In this document: in pieces, positions 1 through 6,994 of the stretch | Numbering within the stretch: position 1 is the first letter of the stretch | Layout: each line of letters opens with the position of its first letter | Source: Candidatus Methanofastidiosia archaeon | GTDB taxonomy: Archaea > Methanobacteriota_B > Thermococci > Methanofastidiosales > NM3 | Assembly (NCBI GenBank): GCA_020854925.1 | Contig: JAHKLV010000023.1 | Location: forward strand, 1-10,660 | Direction: 5' to 3' | Length of the DNA: 10,660 nucleotides | Position numbers and translations under genes: made by a program | The notes under the pieces: model-generated | The model's database searches: none | What the model saw: the letters and a program-made list of their open reading frames with translations, nothing else | Told to the model about the DNA's origin: nothing

Positions 1-111
1 ACCACAGTAATGTATCGCAATACCTAAATAAAAATATTCTTCCTTATTCATTAATATTTCGAAATAATATTTATAATTATTTAATATTTTCCTTAGTGAA
101 AGGTATCCGCA

Positions 112-312
112 TTGCATATATACGTAGGGGCTACCAATGGCATGAGCATCTGGAAGGATCTCGTTATCAATGTTGATGGAAGAAAAGATGGTAACGTGAA
201 GGCAATTTACCGCATATACTTCCTCCCAAACACCGCCAGGAATATGGCACACATGAAGGGGCCGAAGATTGCCTCGGGCAAAGGGAAGCCCAGGCTGTTT
301 TGTGGATGTTGA
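112..312 (+). CDS. Short hypothetical protein (66 aa), doubtful
   Basis: This is an open frame starting at TTG (112), with an in-frame ATG at 142, and I do not recognise the product. It is basic, has no signal peptide or membrane segment, and ends in Phe-Cys-Gly-Cys. A weak purine-rich element (AAAGGT, about 99-105) lies upstream of the TTG, and AT-rich TATA-like DNA lies at 66-90. It is the only plus-strand candidate outside the insertion sequence, its 3' end faces the convergent lipoprotein gene, and no T-rich stop signal follows it. It could be a real small gene, a remnant of a larger gene, or a chance frame. The codon use is unremarkable. Confidence 0.3.
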   Translation: MHIYVGATNGMSIWKDLVINVDGRKDGNVKAIYRIYFLPNTARNMAHMKGPKIASGKGKPRLFCGC

Positions 313-313
313 T

Positions 314-335
314 GGAAAAAGGAAAGAAAAGAAAG
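314..335 (-). terminator. T-rich tract after the 230-aa lipoprotein gene
   Basis: Read on the minus strand this is a run of T and C with several T3-T5 stretches, starting about 20 nt past the stop codon of the 230-aa lipoprotein gene. Archaeal transcription commonly ends in such U-rich stretches without a hairpin. The call rests only on composition and position. Confidence 0.35.
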
Positions 336-355
336 ATGGATGGCCTTGCTTATTG

Positions 356-1048
356 TTAGATCCCGAGGCAGTACGGATTGCAGTCCCGTATGAGCACGTT
401 GGAGTACGTTGACTGGCGAACCAAAACTTCACTCAGTTTGTAGGATACGTACCCTATTATTGCGTCAAGATAGTTCTCAACCACATCCTCTAAATGCTCA
501 AAGGCACCGATGAGCTCTTCACGAACGTCCTGGCCGTCGAGGCCTTCGCTGATTATTCCGCGTATTTGGTTGGTGGTAACGATATTGTAGCCTTCTCCTG
601 TAACATTGATACTCCCGAAGCTGTATTCTATCCCCGGGCTGAACGGGAGCGTGTCCTTTCTGATTTTCAGCAGGCCGTCCACAGTAGGGGTGGTGTGCTC
701 GAGAAGCACCTTTGCTGTGTAATAGCGGGTCGGTTCATCCCAGAGATAATCCTCCATTGCCGTCAGGTAACGCCCGTATGCTACGTGGATTTCCTCGTAG
801 TCAGGGATTGGCTCCTGTGACATGGCCTGAAGCTCGTCGAGCATTGCCTGCACATGCTCGCTCTCCTCGGTATATTTCTCTTGGTACTCCACCAACATCG
901 CCTGCAGCTCCGAGGCGAGAATTGGGGTGGTGTCGACACCGTCCGGGACAGGTTCCAGACTATCCGCATCACTTATGCAGCCGCTGCAGAGCATGCTGCA
1001 GACGACGAATAGCGCAATGAGGACGTTTCGCTGTTTTGCCAAGGCCAT
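356..1048 (-). CDS. Small helical lipoprotein, unknown family (230 aa)
   Basis: The N-terminus is a lipoprotein signal peptide: a Lys/Arg n-region (residues 1-7), a hydrophobic core (8-20) and a lipobox Leu-Cys-Ser-Gly-Cys with the modified Cys at 24. The mature protein is therefore anchored on the outer face of the membrane. Residues 40-115 are rich in Glu, Gln, Leu and Met and look alpha-helical. The C-terminus carries a Cys-Asn-Pro-Tyr-Cys pair (CxxxC), which is kept in the decayed copy at the right edge of the window. I do not recognise the family and see no catalytic motif. The start is well supported by AAAGGAG at 1059-1053, 4 nt before the ATG. The gene begins 33 bp after the stop of the 400-aa PQQ-repeat gene on the same strand, so the two are probably co-transcribed and may act together at the cell surface. 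Confidence 0.85.
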   Translation of the reverse strand: MALAKQRNVLIALFVVCSMLCSGCISDADSLEPVPDGVDTTPILASELQAMLVEYQEKYTEESEHVQAMLDELQAMSQEPIPDYEEIHVAYGRYLTAMEDYLWDEPTRYYTAKVLLEHTTPTVDGLLKIRKDTLPFSPGIEYSFGSINVTGEGYNIVTTNQIRGIISEGLDGQDVREELIGAFEHLEDVVENYLDAIIGYVSYKLSEVLVRQSTYSNVLIRDCNPYCLGI

Positions 1049-1081
1049 GTTGCTCCTTTCCCAAGTATGCCATATGCTCTG

Positions 1082-2284
1082 TTATTTATACTCCACCATG
1101 TAGCACGCCAGGCTCGTTCCCGTTACGAAGACGAATCGCTCTTCAATAGCAACCGGCCACTTGAGCCCCTGGTCCGCCGGCATGGACAGGATGCGCTCCC
1201 CGGTGCTGACGTTCCACGCCACAAGATTGCCGTCTGTCACCGTAGGCATTGGGGGCGTACTAGACGGATCCCATGACCCCTGCCCCGTCTTATACATGTC
1301 AGGAATGTAGGCGATACCGGAGATAAGGACCTCGTCTGAGATTGCCAACCCCGCGCGGTACATGGCATCGTCGCTCCAGAGGAACTCACCGGACTCGATG
1401 CTGACGCACAGGACCTGGTCGTCTATCGTGGTTATAAAGGCGTATGGGTAGTCGACGAATGCAGGGACCCAAGAGCCGCCCCCCGGGAATATATACTCCC
1501 AATGTGTGGTTCCCGTATCTGCATCGAGACATGTGAGGCATCCACCCCCCATGGCGTATGCAGAATCGTCATGCACGAAGATATCGACCATGTCGCAGCG
1601 TGCGTCCCACTCGTCGAGTATCGCGCCGGTGCCCACGTCCACCACGGTCACGTTGTGAGCGTACGTATCGAGAAGCAGCTGATCACCGTAAGGGACTATG
1701 CATGAGTAGACAGTGCCCCCCGGAAGCTCTGTACTCCATATGGTATCTCCTGTTTCTATCATAAGACACAAGAGGTAGCTATCTGATGCGACATACAGGC
1801 GCTCTCCGTATGCACACACAGGTACTGCAGGATACGCATCGACAGACTTTTTCCATAGCACCTCTCCAGTGGCGTCATCACGGCGCTCGACACTCCCATC
1901 GGCGTAGACGAGATAAACAGACTCCTCATATAATATGGGGGCTATTTCAATATCTCCTGTGAGCTGCTTATCCCATAGTACATCGCCCTCTCTGGAAACA
2001 AGCATGATGTACTCATCCGTGGTGACACATATCGAATCTTGCAGGAGGACTAATGGAAACTCGGGTTCTGCCTCTATAGCGAGCGTCCATGCATCGACCA
2101 GTTTGAGTGTGTTGGGCGATTCCGTAGGCGCAGGCGTCGTGGTAGTCGGCATGGCGGTGGTCGGTGCCTCCGTAGACGTAGGGGGTACCGTCTCCCCGTT
2201 GTCGCCGCCCTCTATGCAGCCGCTGCAGAGCATGCAGCAAACGATGGTCAGTGTCAGGAGGGTACGCCAGATTTCAAGCTTCAT
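1082..2284 (-). CDS. PQQ-like beta-propeller repeat lipoprotein (400 aa)
   Basis: A signal peptide ends in the lipobox Leu-Cys-Ser-Gly-Cys (Cys23). It is followed by a Thr/Pro/Ser/Ala-rich linker (about 32-58), probably extended and possibly glycosylated. The rest is a repeat domain with blades recognisable by an acidic residue, then TG or SG, a hydrophobic stretch and Trp, as in DDATGEVLW, ETGDTIW, DADTGTTHW and ESGEFLW. This is the pattern of PQQ-like (BamB-like) propellers, which often serve as binding or scaffold domains. I see no quinoprotein dehydrogenase active-site features such as a vicinal Cys pair, so I do not call an enzyme. The 377-aa gene upstream on the same strand is a paralog: both share an N-terminal blade with DGSVERR and a later LLDTYA or LVDTYA segment. 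The gene is followed 33 bp later by the 230-aa lipoprotein gene. The start ATG lacks a clear Shine-Dalgarno sequence. Confidence 0.88.
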   Translation of the reverse strand: MKLEIWRTLLTLTIVCCMLCSGCIEGGDNGETVPPTSTEAPTTAMPTTTTPAPTESPNTLKLVDAWTLAIEAEPEFPLVLLQDSICVTTDEYIMLVSREGDVLWDKQLTGDIEIAPILYEESVYLVYADGSVERRDDATGEVLWKKSVDAYPAVPVCAYGERLYVASDSYLLCLMIETGDTIWSTELPGGTVYSCIVPYGDQLLLDTYAHNVTVVDVGTGAILDEWDARCDMVDIFVHDDSAYAMGGGCLTCLDADTGTTHWEYIFPGGGSWVPAFVDYPYAFITTIDDQVLCVSIESGEFLWSDDAMYRAGLAISDEVLISGIAYIPDMYKTGQGSWDPSSTPPMPTVTDGNLVAWNVSTGERILSMPADQGLKWPVAIEERFVFVTGTSLACYMVEYK

Positions 2285-2340
2285 GGTATTATCCCGTGCA
2301 GGGCAGATGGCACCTGCCTTTGGATACTCATTAGGAATGG

Positions 2341-2350
2341 TAATATAAGG
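2341..2350 (-). promoter_or_regulatory. TATA-like box for the PQQ/230-aa lipoprotein pair
   Basis: Minus-strand CCTTATATTA lies about 61 nt before the ATG of the 400-aa gene. A start site about 25 nt downstream would give a leader of roughly 35 nt, which contains a short inverted repeat (GGCAG at 2302-2306, CTGCC at 2314-2318). It is supported only by motif and spacing. Confidence 0.35.
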
Positions 2351-2615
2351 CGATTACGCCTGAAGCAGCAATGATAGGGCGGAAAACATCCGTATTAATA
2401 TCAGTGCTATACTTTATTGCTTTAATCCAAAATGATATAGATATGTGTCTCCACTTTTTCCTTACAAATCGGTTCAAAGTATAATCTGTTTGTCATTCAT
2501 GAAAATAAGGATAGAAATAGAAATAATAAAGCGGTATAAACAGGTGATTTTACACCCCTTATTTCTGTAGCCTGAAAAGAGAGGAATACCAAAATTTTAC
2601 TTTGCAATCTAGAAG

Positions 2616-2649
2616 GTAAAAATAATAATATTAACCAGATGATTATTAT
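2616..2649 (-). terminator. AT-only hairpin plus T-run after the 377-aa gene
   Basis: On the minus strand ATAATAAT (2649-2642) pairs perfectly with ATTATTAT (2629-2622) across a 12-nt loop, and five T residues follow at once. It sits about 100 nt beyond the stop of the 377-aa lipoprotein gene. The weak stem makes the call tentative; the T-run alone could suffice in an archaeon. Confidence 0.3.
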
Positions 2650-2752
2650 GCTCCTATATTTATCGGTAGTTGTGCATCGTATGTAAAACAATTGGGAACA
2701 GCACCAATCGAACAATACTATTCGTGTACTTTTTGATACAATATGATTCGTG

Positions 2753-3886
2753 TCAGATTCCCTCAAGGTTGTAGCATGCGATAGTGCCCTCCGACATACA
2801 GTACAGGAGGGTTCCATCGGTGGCGAATGACAATGGCGTATCCCCCATCGCCGGTAGAGAGGCGATCTTTACGCCGGTAGCAATATCCCTTATTATGACT
2901 GTTCCAGGATCAATCACCGATTCCATAATGAGCATCGATCCCTCCGCTGCGACACATGCAGGATTTCCAATGGCAACTTCAGGGAGAACCATCGGGTCGG
3001 AGAAAACGTATCCCGCCGAGAGCATCCATGCAATCTCTCCTGAACGTATATCAATGCAATCCATCCTATTCATACAGGTGACAAAAAAGAGGAATGGATA
3101 ACTAATAACAGGTCCAATCCATGTACCGAAATATTCGTGGTCGTCTATTTGCCATTCAACGGCGCCGTTCGCATCTAGGCATTTGAGTGACTTCATGGCG
3201 ATCGAATACACCATTTCCTCATGGATGATCATGTCGCCCAAATAGGCCTCATCCCATGTATCGAGCATATCTCCCGTTGTCGGGTCGATAAGAAACGCAT
3301 GCATATCCGCGGCATATGTATCGACAAGGAGGGCGTCTCCAAGCGGCATTATGGCTGAGAATAATAGCATATTGCCGTTGGCATATCCTCTCCTCCACAG
3401 TATATCCCCCGTTTCTGCGTCAATGCATACGATTTCGTCTTTTACCGACGGAACATACAACCGTCCATCGTGGAGACACAAGTTCAGGCAATTTGGTTCC
3501 TCGTCAATGCTTTGTCTCCATGAGATATCACCAGTCTCATGGGAGCGTCGTTCAACAGATCCATCCAGATATGCCACATACACCGAAGCGCCGTCGGTGA
3601 CTTGCCTCATACGCATCGAGCCCTCGTACGAAGTGCTCCAGCGCAGGTCTCCCTCATTCGAAAAAAAGTACATGTGCGAAAGCGTGACGACACAAATCCC
3701 ATCATGCATTGGAAAGGGTTCCCATACCTTCCCCTCGAATCTATTCTCCCAGAGGGGGGACAGTATGGGGGCGGTGGGACCTATTGTTGAAGCAGGGGCA
3801 GTAGTATCCATTTCGCCACCACTGGTGCATCCGCACAAGGGGACAACCATCAAAATGACAGCCAGAATAACGAGAAGATGCCGCAT
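2753..3886 (-). CDS. PQQ-like beta-propeller repeat lipoprotein (377 aa)
   Basis: The signal peptide has an uninterrupted hydrophobic core (residues 4-17) and a lipobox Leu-Cys-Gly-Cys with the lipid-modified Cys at 20. A short Thr/Pro/Ala linker (about 27-42) leads to a repeat domain with blades such as HETGDISW, DAETGDILW, DANGAVEW and DIRSGEIAW. This matches PQQ-like propeller repeats and is paralogous to the 400-aa protein downstream, sharing DGSVERR and the VDTYA segment. It has a shorter linker, and its leader differs from that of the other lipoproteins here. The protein is expected on the outer face of the membrane; ligand or partner is unknown. There is no strong Shine-Dalgarno sequence; a TATA-like box about 24 nt before the ATG suggests a leaderless message. 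An intact insertion sequence begins 93 bp upstream and may affect its expression. Confidence 0.88.
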   Translation of the reverse strand: MRHLLVILAVILMVVPLCGCTSGGEMDTTAPASTIGPTAPILSPLWENRFEGKVWEPFPMHDGICVVTLSHMYFFSNEGDLRWSTSYEGSMRMRQVTDGASVYVAYLDGSVERRSHETGDISWRQSIDEEPNCLNLCLHDGRLYVPSVKDEIVCIDAETGDILWRRGYANGNMLLFSAIMPLGDALLVDTYAADMHAFLIDPTTGDMLDTWDEAYLGDMIIHEEMVYSIAMKSLKCLDANGAVEWQIDDHEYFGTWIGPVISYPFLFFVTCMNRMDCIDIRSGEIAWMLSAGYVFSDPMVLPEVAIGNPACVAAEGSMLIMESVIDPGTVIIRDIATGVKIASLPAMGDTPLSFATDGTLLYCMSEGTIACYNLEGI

Positions 3887-3906
3887 GCCCCTATGGCGGC
3901 TTCAAA

Positions 3907-3914
3907 ATGTATAA
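3907..3914 (-). promoter_or_regulatory. TATA-like box for the 377-aa lipoprotein gene
   Basis: Minus-strand TTATACAT is centred about 24 nt before the ATG at 3886, the spacing expected if transcription starts at or next to the start codon. This fits the missing Shine-Dalgarno sequence. Confidence 0.45.
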
Positions 3915-3973
3915 GCGTTGTCCCGAACGCTTTCACTAAGCCGAACTTCCTGCCCACGCAGTAAAATGGCAGC

Positions 3974-3979
3974 TCCGAC
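3974..3979. repeat. Left target-site duplication (TCCGAC)
   Basis: TCCGAC directly abuts the left inverted repeat of the insertion sequence and is repeated exactly after the right inverted repeat at 5797-5802. Such 5-6 bp duplications are usual for IS1634-type elements. Confidence 0.9.
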
Positions 3980-3999
3980 CTTACATTCCCACACTTTTA
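3980..3999 (+). repeat. IS left terminal inverted repeat
   Basis: The left end matches the inverted right end (5777-5796) at 16 of 20 positions. The match is strongest over the outer 13 bases, which have a single mismatch at base 4. Confidence 0.88.
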
Positions 4000-4144
4000 C
4001 CATGTCTAATATAAAATATCATTATTTTTGTCACTAATATATAATTAAATATCATATTGTCTATTATATCGTTCTCTATAATAAAATATGGACATATATC
4101 TTATTAAAGAACATATTTTTATCTTTTTTACCGTAAAAAGACAC

Positions 4145-4157
4145 ATATATTTATATA
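4145..4157 (+). promoter_or_regulatory. TATA-like box for the transposase gene
   Basis: ATATATTTATATA lies about 34 nt before the transposase ATG, placing a start site roughly 9 nt before the codon. No Shine-Dalgarno sequence is visible, in line with a very short leader. Confidence 0.4.
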
Positions 4158-4186
4158 GATAGACACCCTAAATACTAACAGATAAT

Positions 4187-5770
4187 ATGAAGACTCACAC
4201 CAAAATAAAGACAGTCAACGGGCATGACTACGCGTATGAGATTACCTACTACTACGACAAGGCCACCAAGCGCTCCCGCCAGCGCAGCCGCTACCTGGGA
4301 AAGGTGGTAAACGGGGAGATTGTTCGCGTCCGTGAGGGAGGAAAACTCCCGCTCCACGCGCTTTCCTACGGCGAGTTCCTGCCGCTGGTGGCAATCGCCG
4401 AGGCGCTCGCGCTTCCCAGGGCGCTTTCGGCGCACCTGCCGGACGACAAGGCGCAGGCGGCGCTCGCCCTTGCGGTCGGGCGCGTGGCCAGGCCGCTTGC
4501 GTGCGCGAATGTCGCCTCGTGGGTCGAGGGGACGGTGCTTCCCGAGCTCTATCCGCAGGCGCACTTCTCCTCGCAGTACCTCTCGAAGCTCCTTGCGGAG
4601 CTGGGGAAAAGCGACGTGCCCTACCGCGTTGCGGGCGAGATCGCGCGCGCGGCGGGGCCTGATGCCAAGCTCGTCTACGACATCACGTCGCTTTCCTCAC
4701 GCGCAAAGGGCATCAGCTACCTCGAGTGGGGCTACAGCCGCGACGGGGCCGACCTGCCGCAGGTCAACCTCTCGCTTGTCGTCGACAAGGGGCTCGGCAT
4801 CCCTGTTGCCTACGACATCGCCCCGGGAAGCGTCGTGGACGTCACGACGCTTCGCGAGACGCTCTCCCGCCTCGAGGGCATGGGCGTGTCTGGTTACTCG
4901 CTGGTCATGGACCGCGGATTCTTCTCGACGGGAAACATCGAGGCGCTCCTCGATGCGGGTGTTTCCTTCCTTATTCCGGCCACGGGAGCGCTCAAATGCG
5001 TCAAGGAGGCGTATTCCGCGCTCAGAAAGACGATTGAGGTGCCGGAGCACAGCAGGATCCATGGAGGGGAACTGCTCTTCGCGGCGGACGTTGCGCTTGA
5101 CGTCGGCGGGCGGGCCGTCCCCGGCCACGGCTACTTCTCGCCCAAGCGGCGCGAGGACGAGGTCGCCTCCTTCTACCGCGGCCTCCACGAGGCCGTTGCG
5201 CGCCTGGAAGCGGCGCACGTGCGCTCCTGGCATGACTGGCGCGAGCTGGCGCGCCACCTTGCGAGGGGCTACCACAAGTACCTCGGCTGCCGAGTCACGG
5301 AAGGCAGATTTGAGGTCTCATACAAGCGAAACGCCATCTCGGCCCGGCTCAATCGCTGCGGGCTGCTCATCCTCCTGCACAACGACGGCGCGTCCTGGCA
5401 GGAGGCGCTCACCGCGTATCGGGAGCGCGACATCGTCGAGAAGGGATTCCGCTCGCTCAAGTCGGAGCTCGGCGCGCTTCCCTTAAACGCCAAGCGCGAG
5501 GACACGCTTCGGGGCGGCATCTTCATCGCGTTTCTCGCGCTTGCCATCCGCATGCGACTTCGCCGTCTCATGAACGAGCGCGGCCTATCAGAAAAGTACA
5601 CCATGGCGCAGCTCCTCATCGAGCTCGAGAAGGTCCGCGCCGTCCGCCAGGCAAGCGGGCGCCTGGCACTCTCGCACGTCACCAAGCGCCAGAGGGAGAT
5701 CCTCGAGGCGCTGGATGTCGACGTGCATCTCATCGAGTGCATGATGGAAGGGGAGAAAAAGGAGGATTAG
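4187..5770 (+). CDS. IS1634/IS4-type DDE transposase (527 aa)
   Basis: This cuts and joins the ends of the surrounding insertion sequence. The length is typical of IS1634-type transposases. Residues 1-45 resemble the usual opening of such enzymes, with a Tyr-rich stretch and Lys/Arg-rich SRYLGK. Catalytic candidates are the Asp in LVYDITSLSS (near residue 165), the Asp in LVMDRGFFSTGN (near 242) and the Glu in YRERDIVEKGFRSLK (near 425). The last region fits the Y-x2-R-x3-E-x6-K signature of the IS4 superfamily exactly. A long insertion between the second Asp and the Glu is normal for this group. The gene is uninterrupted and ends 26 bp before the right end of the element. Its codons are strongly GC-rich, unlike the AT-rich genes to the right, which points to an origin elsewhere. 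Long open frames on both strands inside it are by-products of this composition. Confidence 0.95.
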   Translation: MKTHTKIKTVNGHDYAYEITYYYDKATKRSRQRSRYLGKVVNGEIVRVREGGKLPLHALSYGEFLPLVAIAEALALPRALSAHLPDDKAQAALALAVGRVARPLACANVASWVEGTVLPELYPQAHFSSQYLSKLLAELGKSDVPYRVAGEIARAAGPDAKLVYDITSLSSRAKGISYLEWGYSRDGADLPQVNLSLVVDKGLGIPVAYDIAPGSVVDVTTLRETLSRLEGMGVSGYSLVMDRGFFSTGNIEALLDAGVSFLIPATGALKCVKEAYSALRKTIEVPEHSRIHGGELLFAADVALDVGGRAVPGHGYFSPKRREDEVASFYRGLHEAVARLEAAHVRSWHDWRELARHLARGYHKYLGCRVTEGRFEVSYKRNAISARLNRCGLLILLHNDGASWQEALTAYRERDIVEKGFRSLKSELGALPLNAKREDTLRGGIFIAFLALAIRMRLRRLMNERGLSEKYTMAQLLIELEKVRAVRQASGRLALSHVTKRQREILEALDVDVHLIECMMEGEKKED

Positions 5771-5776
5771 GCAGCC

Positions 5777-5796
5777 TAAATCCGTGGGAATGCAAG
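5777..5796 (-). repeat. IS right terminal inverted repeat
   Basis: The right end, read inwards on the minus strand, starts CTTGCATTCCCAC and pairs with the left end at 3980-3999. It begins 6 bp after the transposase stop codon. Confidence 0.88.
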
Positions 5797-5802
5797 TCCG
5801 AC
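5797..5802. repeat. Right target-site duplication (TCCGAC)
   Basis: An exact copy of 3974-3979 immediately follows the right inverted repeat and marks the boundary of the element. Confidence 0.9.
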
Positions 5803-5955
5803 ACTGACCTGGTGAATCACATGGCAATGGAAGATATCACAATAAGAGAATTAATACTTTTTGAAAAAAACTAAAAGAACCATATAGAAAATCTTTATCC
5901 CAACTATGATGCACTATTATTAGGAAAAGTAGCAAATAGAAAGATTATCAAGTAG
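5803..5955 (+). pseudogene. Possible gene remnant next to the IS
   Basis: One frame reads coherently for about 50 codons, interrupted only by TAA at 5872 and ended by TAG at 5953. The peptide after ATG 5821 begins MAMEDITIRELILFEKN, and after the stop come KNHIENLYPNYDALLLGK and a basic tail. The residue mix looks protein-like, although chance cannot be excluded in AT-rich DNA. Extending leftwards across the reconstructed empty IS site meets a stop after about five codons, so the IS probably did not split this frame. I do not recognise it. The rest of the interval to 6079 is AT-rich without further features. Confidence 0.22.
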
Positions 5956-6079
5956 ACAGTCGAATAAATATGACTATCAAAACCTATTCAGAAGGTAGAT
6001 TTCTTCTGTATTAATAAAAATCAATAATAATACGAATATAGGACAGAGTAAATATTTTATTATCTAGATTTCTCATACA

Positions 6080-6994
6080 CTATTGCTCTTTATTATATTC
6101 ATTAAGTATTTTTTCAAATATTTGCTCCAAAGATGGCCTTATCTTTATAAATTCTTCAATCATGACATCCTTCTCTTTCAATATTTTCAAAGTCATTTTC
6201 TTCATATCTTCTTCATCTTCATATTCTATCACATATTCATCATCGCTCATTCTCGTATATGTCTTTGATATTTTCGCTATGTCCAGCTCCATTAATGAAT
6301 GAGAAGTGACTTTATATCGATTAGAGAAGTGGTCTATTATAATATCTTCTAATTTGCCGTAGGTTAGCATCTTTCCTTGATTAAATATCATAATCTTATC
6401 ACAAACTCTTTCAAGTTCACTTAAGATATGAGTGGATATCAAGAAATTCATGCCTAGTTCTTTTGAGAGAGTAGTAACTATTTCAAGCACTTTGCTTCTA
6501 TTTAGGGGATCTAAATTAGAGGTTGGTTCATCCAATATGGCTAATTTAGGATACCCAAGTATAGCTTCTGCAATGCCAAATTTCTGAAGCATCCCTGCTG
6601 ACAATTGCCCCAGTTTTCTGTCTATGTAAGGTGTTATTTCTACTAGATTACATACCTCTCGTATGTCTCTCTCATCCGTTCCAGTGAATTTCGATATATG
6701 TTCTAAGTATTCTCGTATTGTGATATATGATGGAAAAGATGGTTTTTCATGTAGGATTCCTATGCCTGTCAATGGGGGCTTGTGCATATTGACATCCTTC
6801 CCGAATATTGTTATAGTCCCTTTTGTGGGAAGAATCTGCCCAACCATCATCTTAATTAGAGTGCTTTTTCCTGCACCGTTTGGCCCTACCAGCCCAAGTA
6901 TGCCCCCGTCAAAGGAAAAACTTATACTATCGACGGCAAGCACCCCATTCCGGTACTTCTTACTTAGATTAGAAACCTCAATTATGTCTTTCAT
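6080..6994 (-). CDS. ABC transporter ATP-binding protein (304 aa)
   Basis: This is the cytoplasmic ATPase that should power the ABC-2 permease encoded two genes upstream. Walker A is GPNGAGKST (37-45), the signature is LSAGM (131-135), Walker B is KLAILDEP (150-157) with D-loop SNLD (159-162), and the switch His is H189 in STH. At the Q-loop (about 80-86, ILHEKPS) the usual Gln is replaced by His-Glu, as in many ATPases of the ABC-2/CcmA exporter group. Residues 220-304 form an acidic, Lys-rich C-terminal extension, a common addition in this group. The start ATG overlaps the last 17 nt of the preceding membrane-protein gene, so the two are translationally linked. It is the last gene of the cluster. 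All nucleotide-binding motifs are intact. The substrate is unknown. Confidence 0.95.
   Translation of the reverse strand: MKDIIEVSNLSKKYRNGVLAVDSISFSFDGGILGLVGPNGAGKSTLIKMMVGQILPTKGTITIFGKDVNMHKPPLTGIGILHEKPSFPSYITIREYLEHISKFTGTDERDIREVCNLVEITPYIDRKLGQLSAGMLQKFGIAEAILGYPKLAILDEPTSNLDPLNRSKVLEIVTTLSKELGMNFLISTHILSELERVCDKIMIFNQGKMLTYGKLEDIIIDHFSNRYKVTSHSLMELDIAKISKTYTRMSDDEYVIEYEDEEDMKKMTLKILKEKDVMIEEFIKIRPSLEQIFEKILNEYNKEQ

Larger units (their letters stand above)
2285..2752. other. Non-coding interval between the two PQQ lipoprotein genes
   Basis: This 468-nt AT-rich stretch separates the two PQQ-repeat genes. It contains the probable promoter of the 400-aa gene, a small perfect hairpin (AGGCG, 4-nt loop, CGCCT; 2348-2361) and an AT-only hairpin followed by T residues on the minus strand (2616-2649). 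A minus-strand open frame extends through much of it from inside the 377-aa gene, but it shows no start signal or recognisable protein features and I do not call it. Confidence 0.6.
3980..5796 (+). mobile_element. Complete IS1634/IS4-type insertion sequence
   Basis: This is a 1,817-bp element with a single transposase gene, bounded by imperfect terminal inverted repeats and a perfect 6-bp direct duplication (TCCGAC). The ends read CTTACATTCCCAC on the left and, inverted, CTTGCATTCCCAC on the right: 12 of the first 13 bases match, with further matches at positions 17-20. The transposase frame is intact. About 200 bp of very AT-rich DNA precedes the gene, while the gene itself is far more GC-rich than either flank. 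Intact ends, an undamaged gene and a perfect duplication indicate a recent and probably still active insertion. The two halves of the old target lie at 3973/3974 and 5802/5803. Confidence 0.92.

Noticed and set aside
55..66. 12-bp palindrome TATTTCGAAATA upstream of the weak ORF
   Set aside because: It is short and AT-rich, and the neighbouring gene is itself doubtful.
2497..2817. 106-aa minus-strand open frame after the 377-aa gene
   Set aside because: It begins inside the 377-aa gene in another frame and has no start signal. The hydrophobic stretch comes from AT-rich non-coding DNA.
3351..3914. 187-aa plus-strand open frame antisense to the 377-aa lipoprotein
   Set aside because: It covers most of a clear lipoprotein gene on the other strand and has no domain signal.
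4697..5275. 192-aa minus-strand open frame opposite the transposase
   Set aside because: The Arg/Val-rich translation has no recognisable features and is explained by GC-rich antisense codons; the same holds for 5269-5742 and 4175-4564.
4320..5486. 388-aa plus-strand open frame inside the transposase gene
   Set aside because: It is a Ser/Arg-rich by-product of the GC-rich codons in another frame; the DDE transposase frame has all family motifs.
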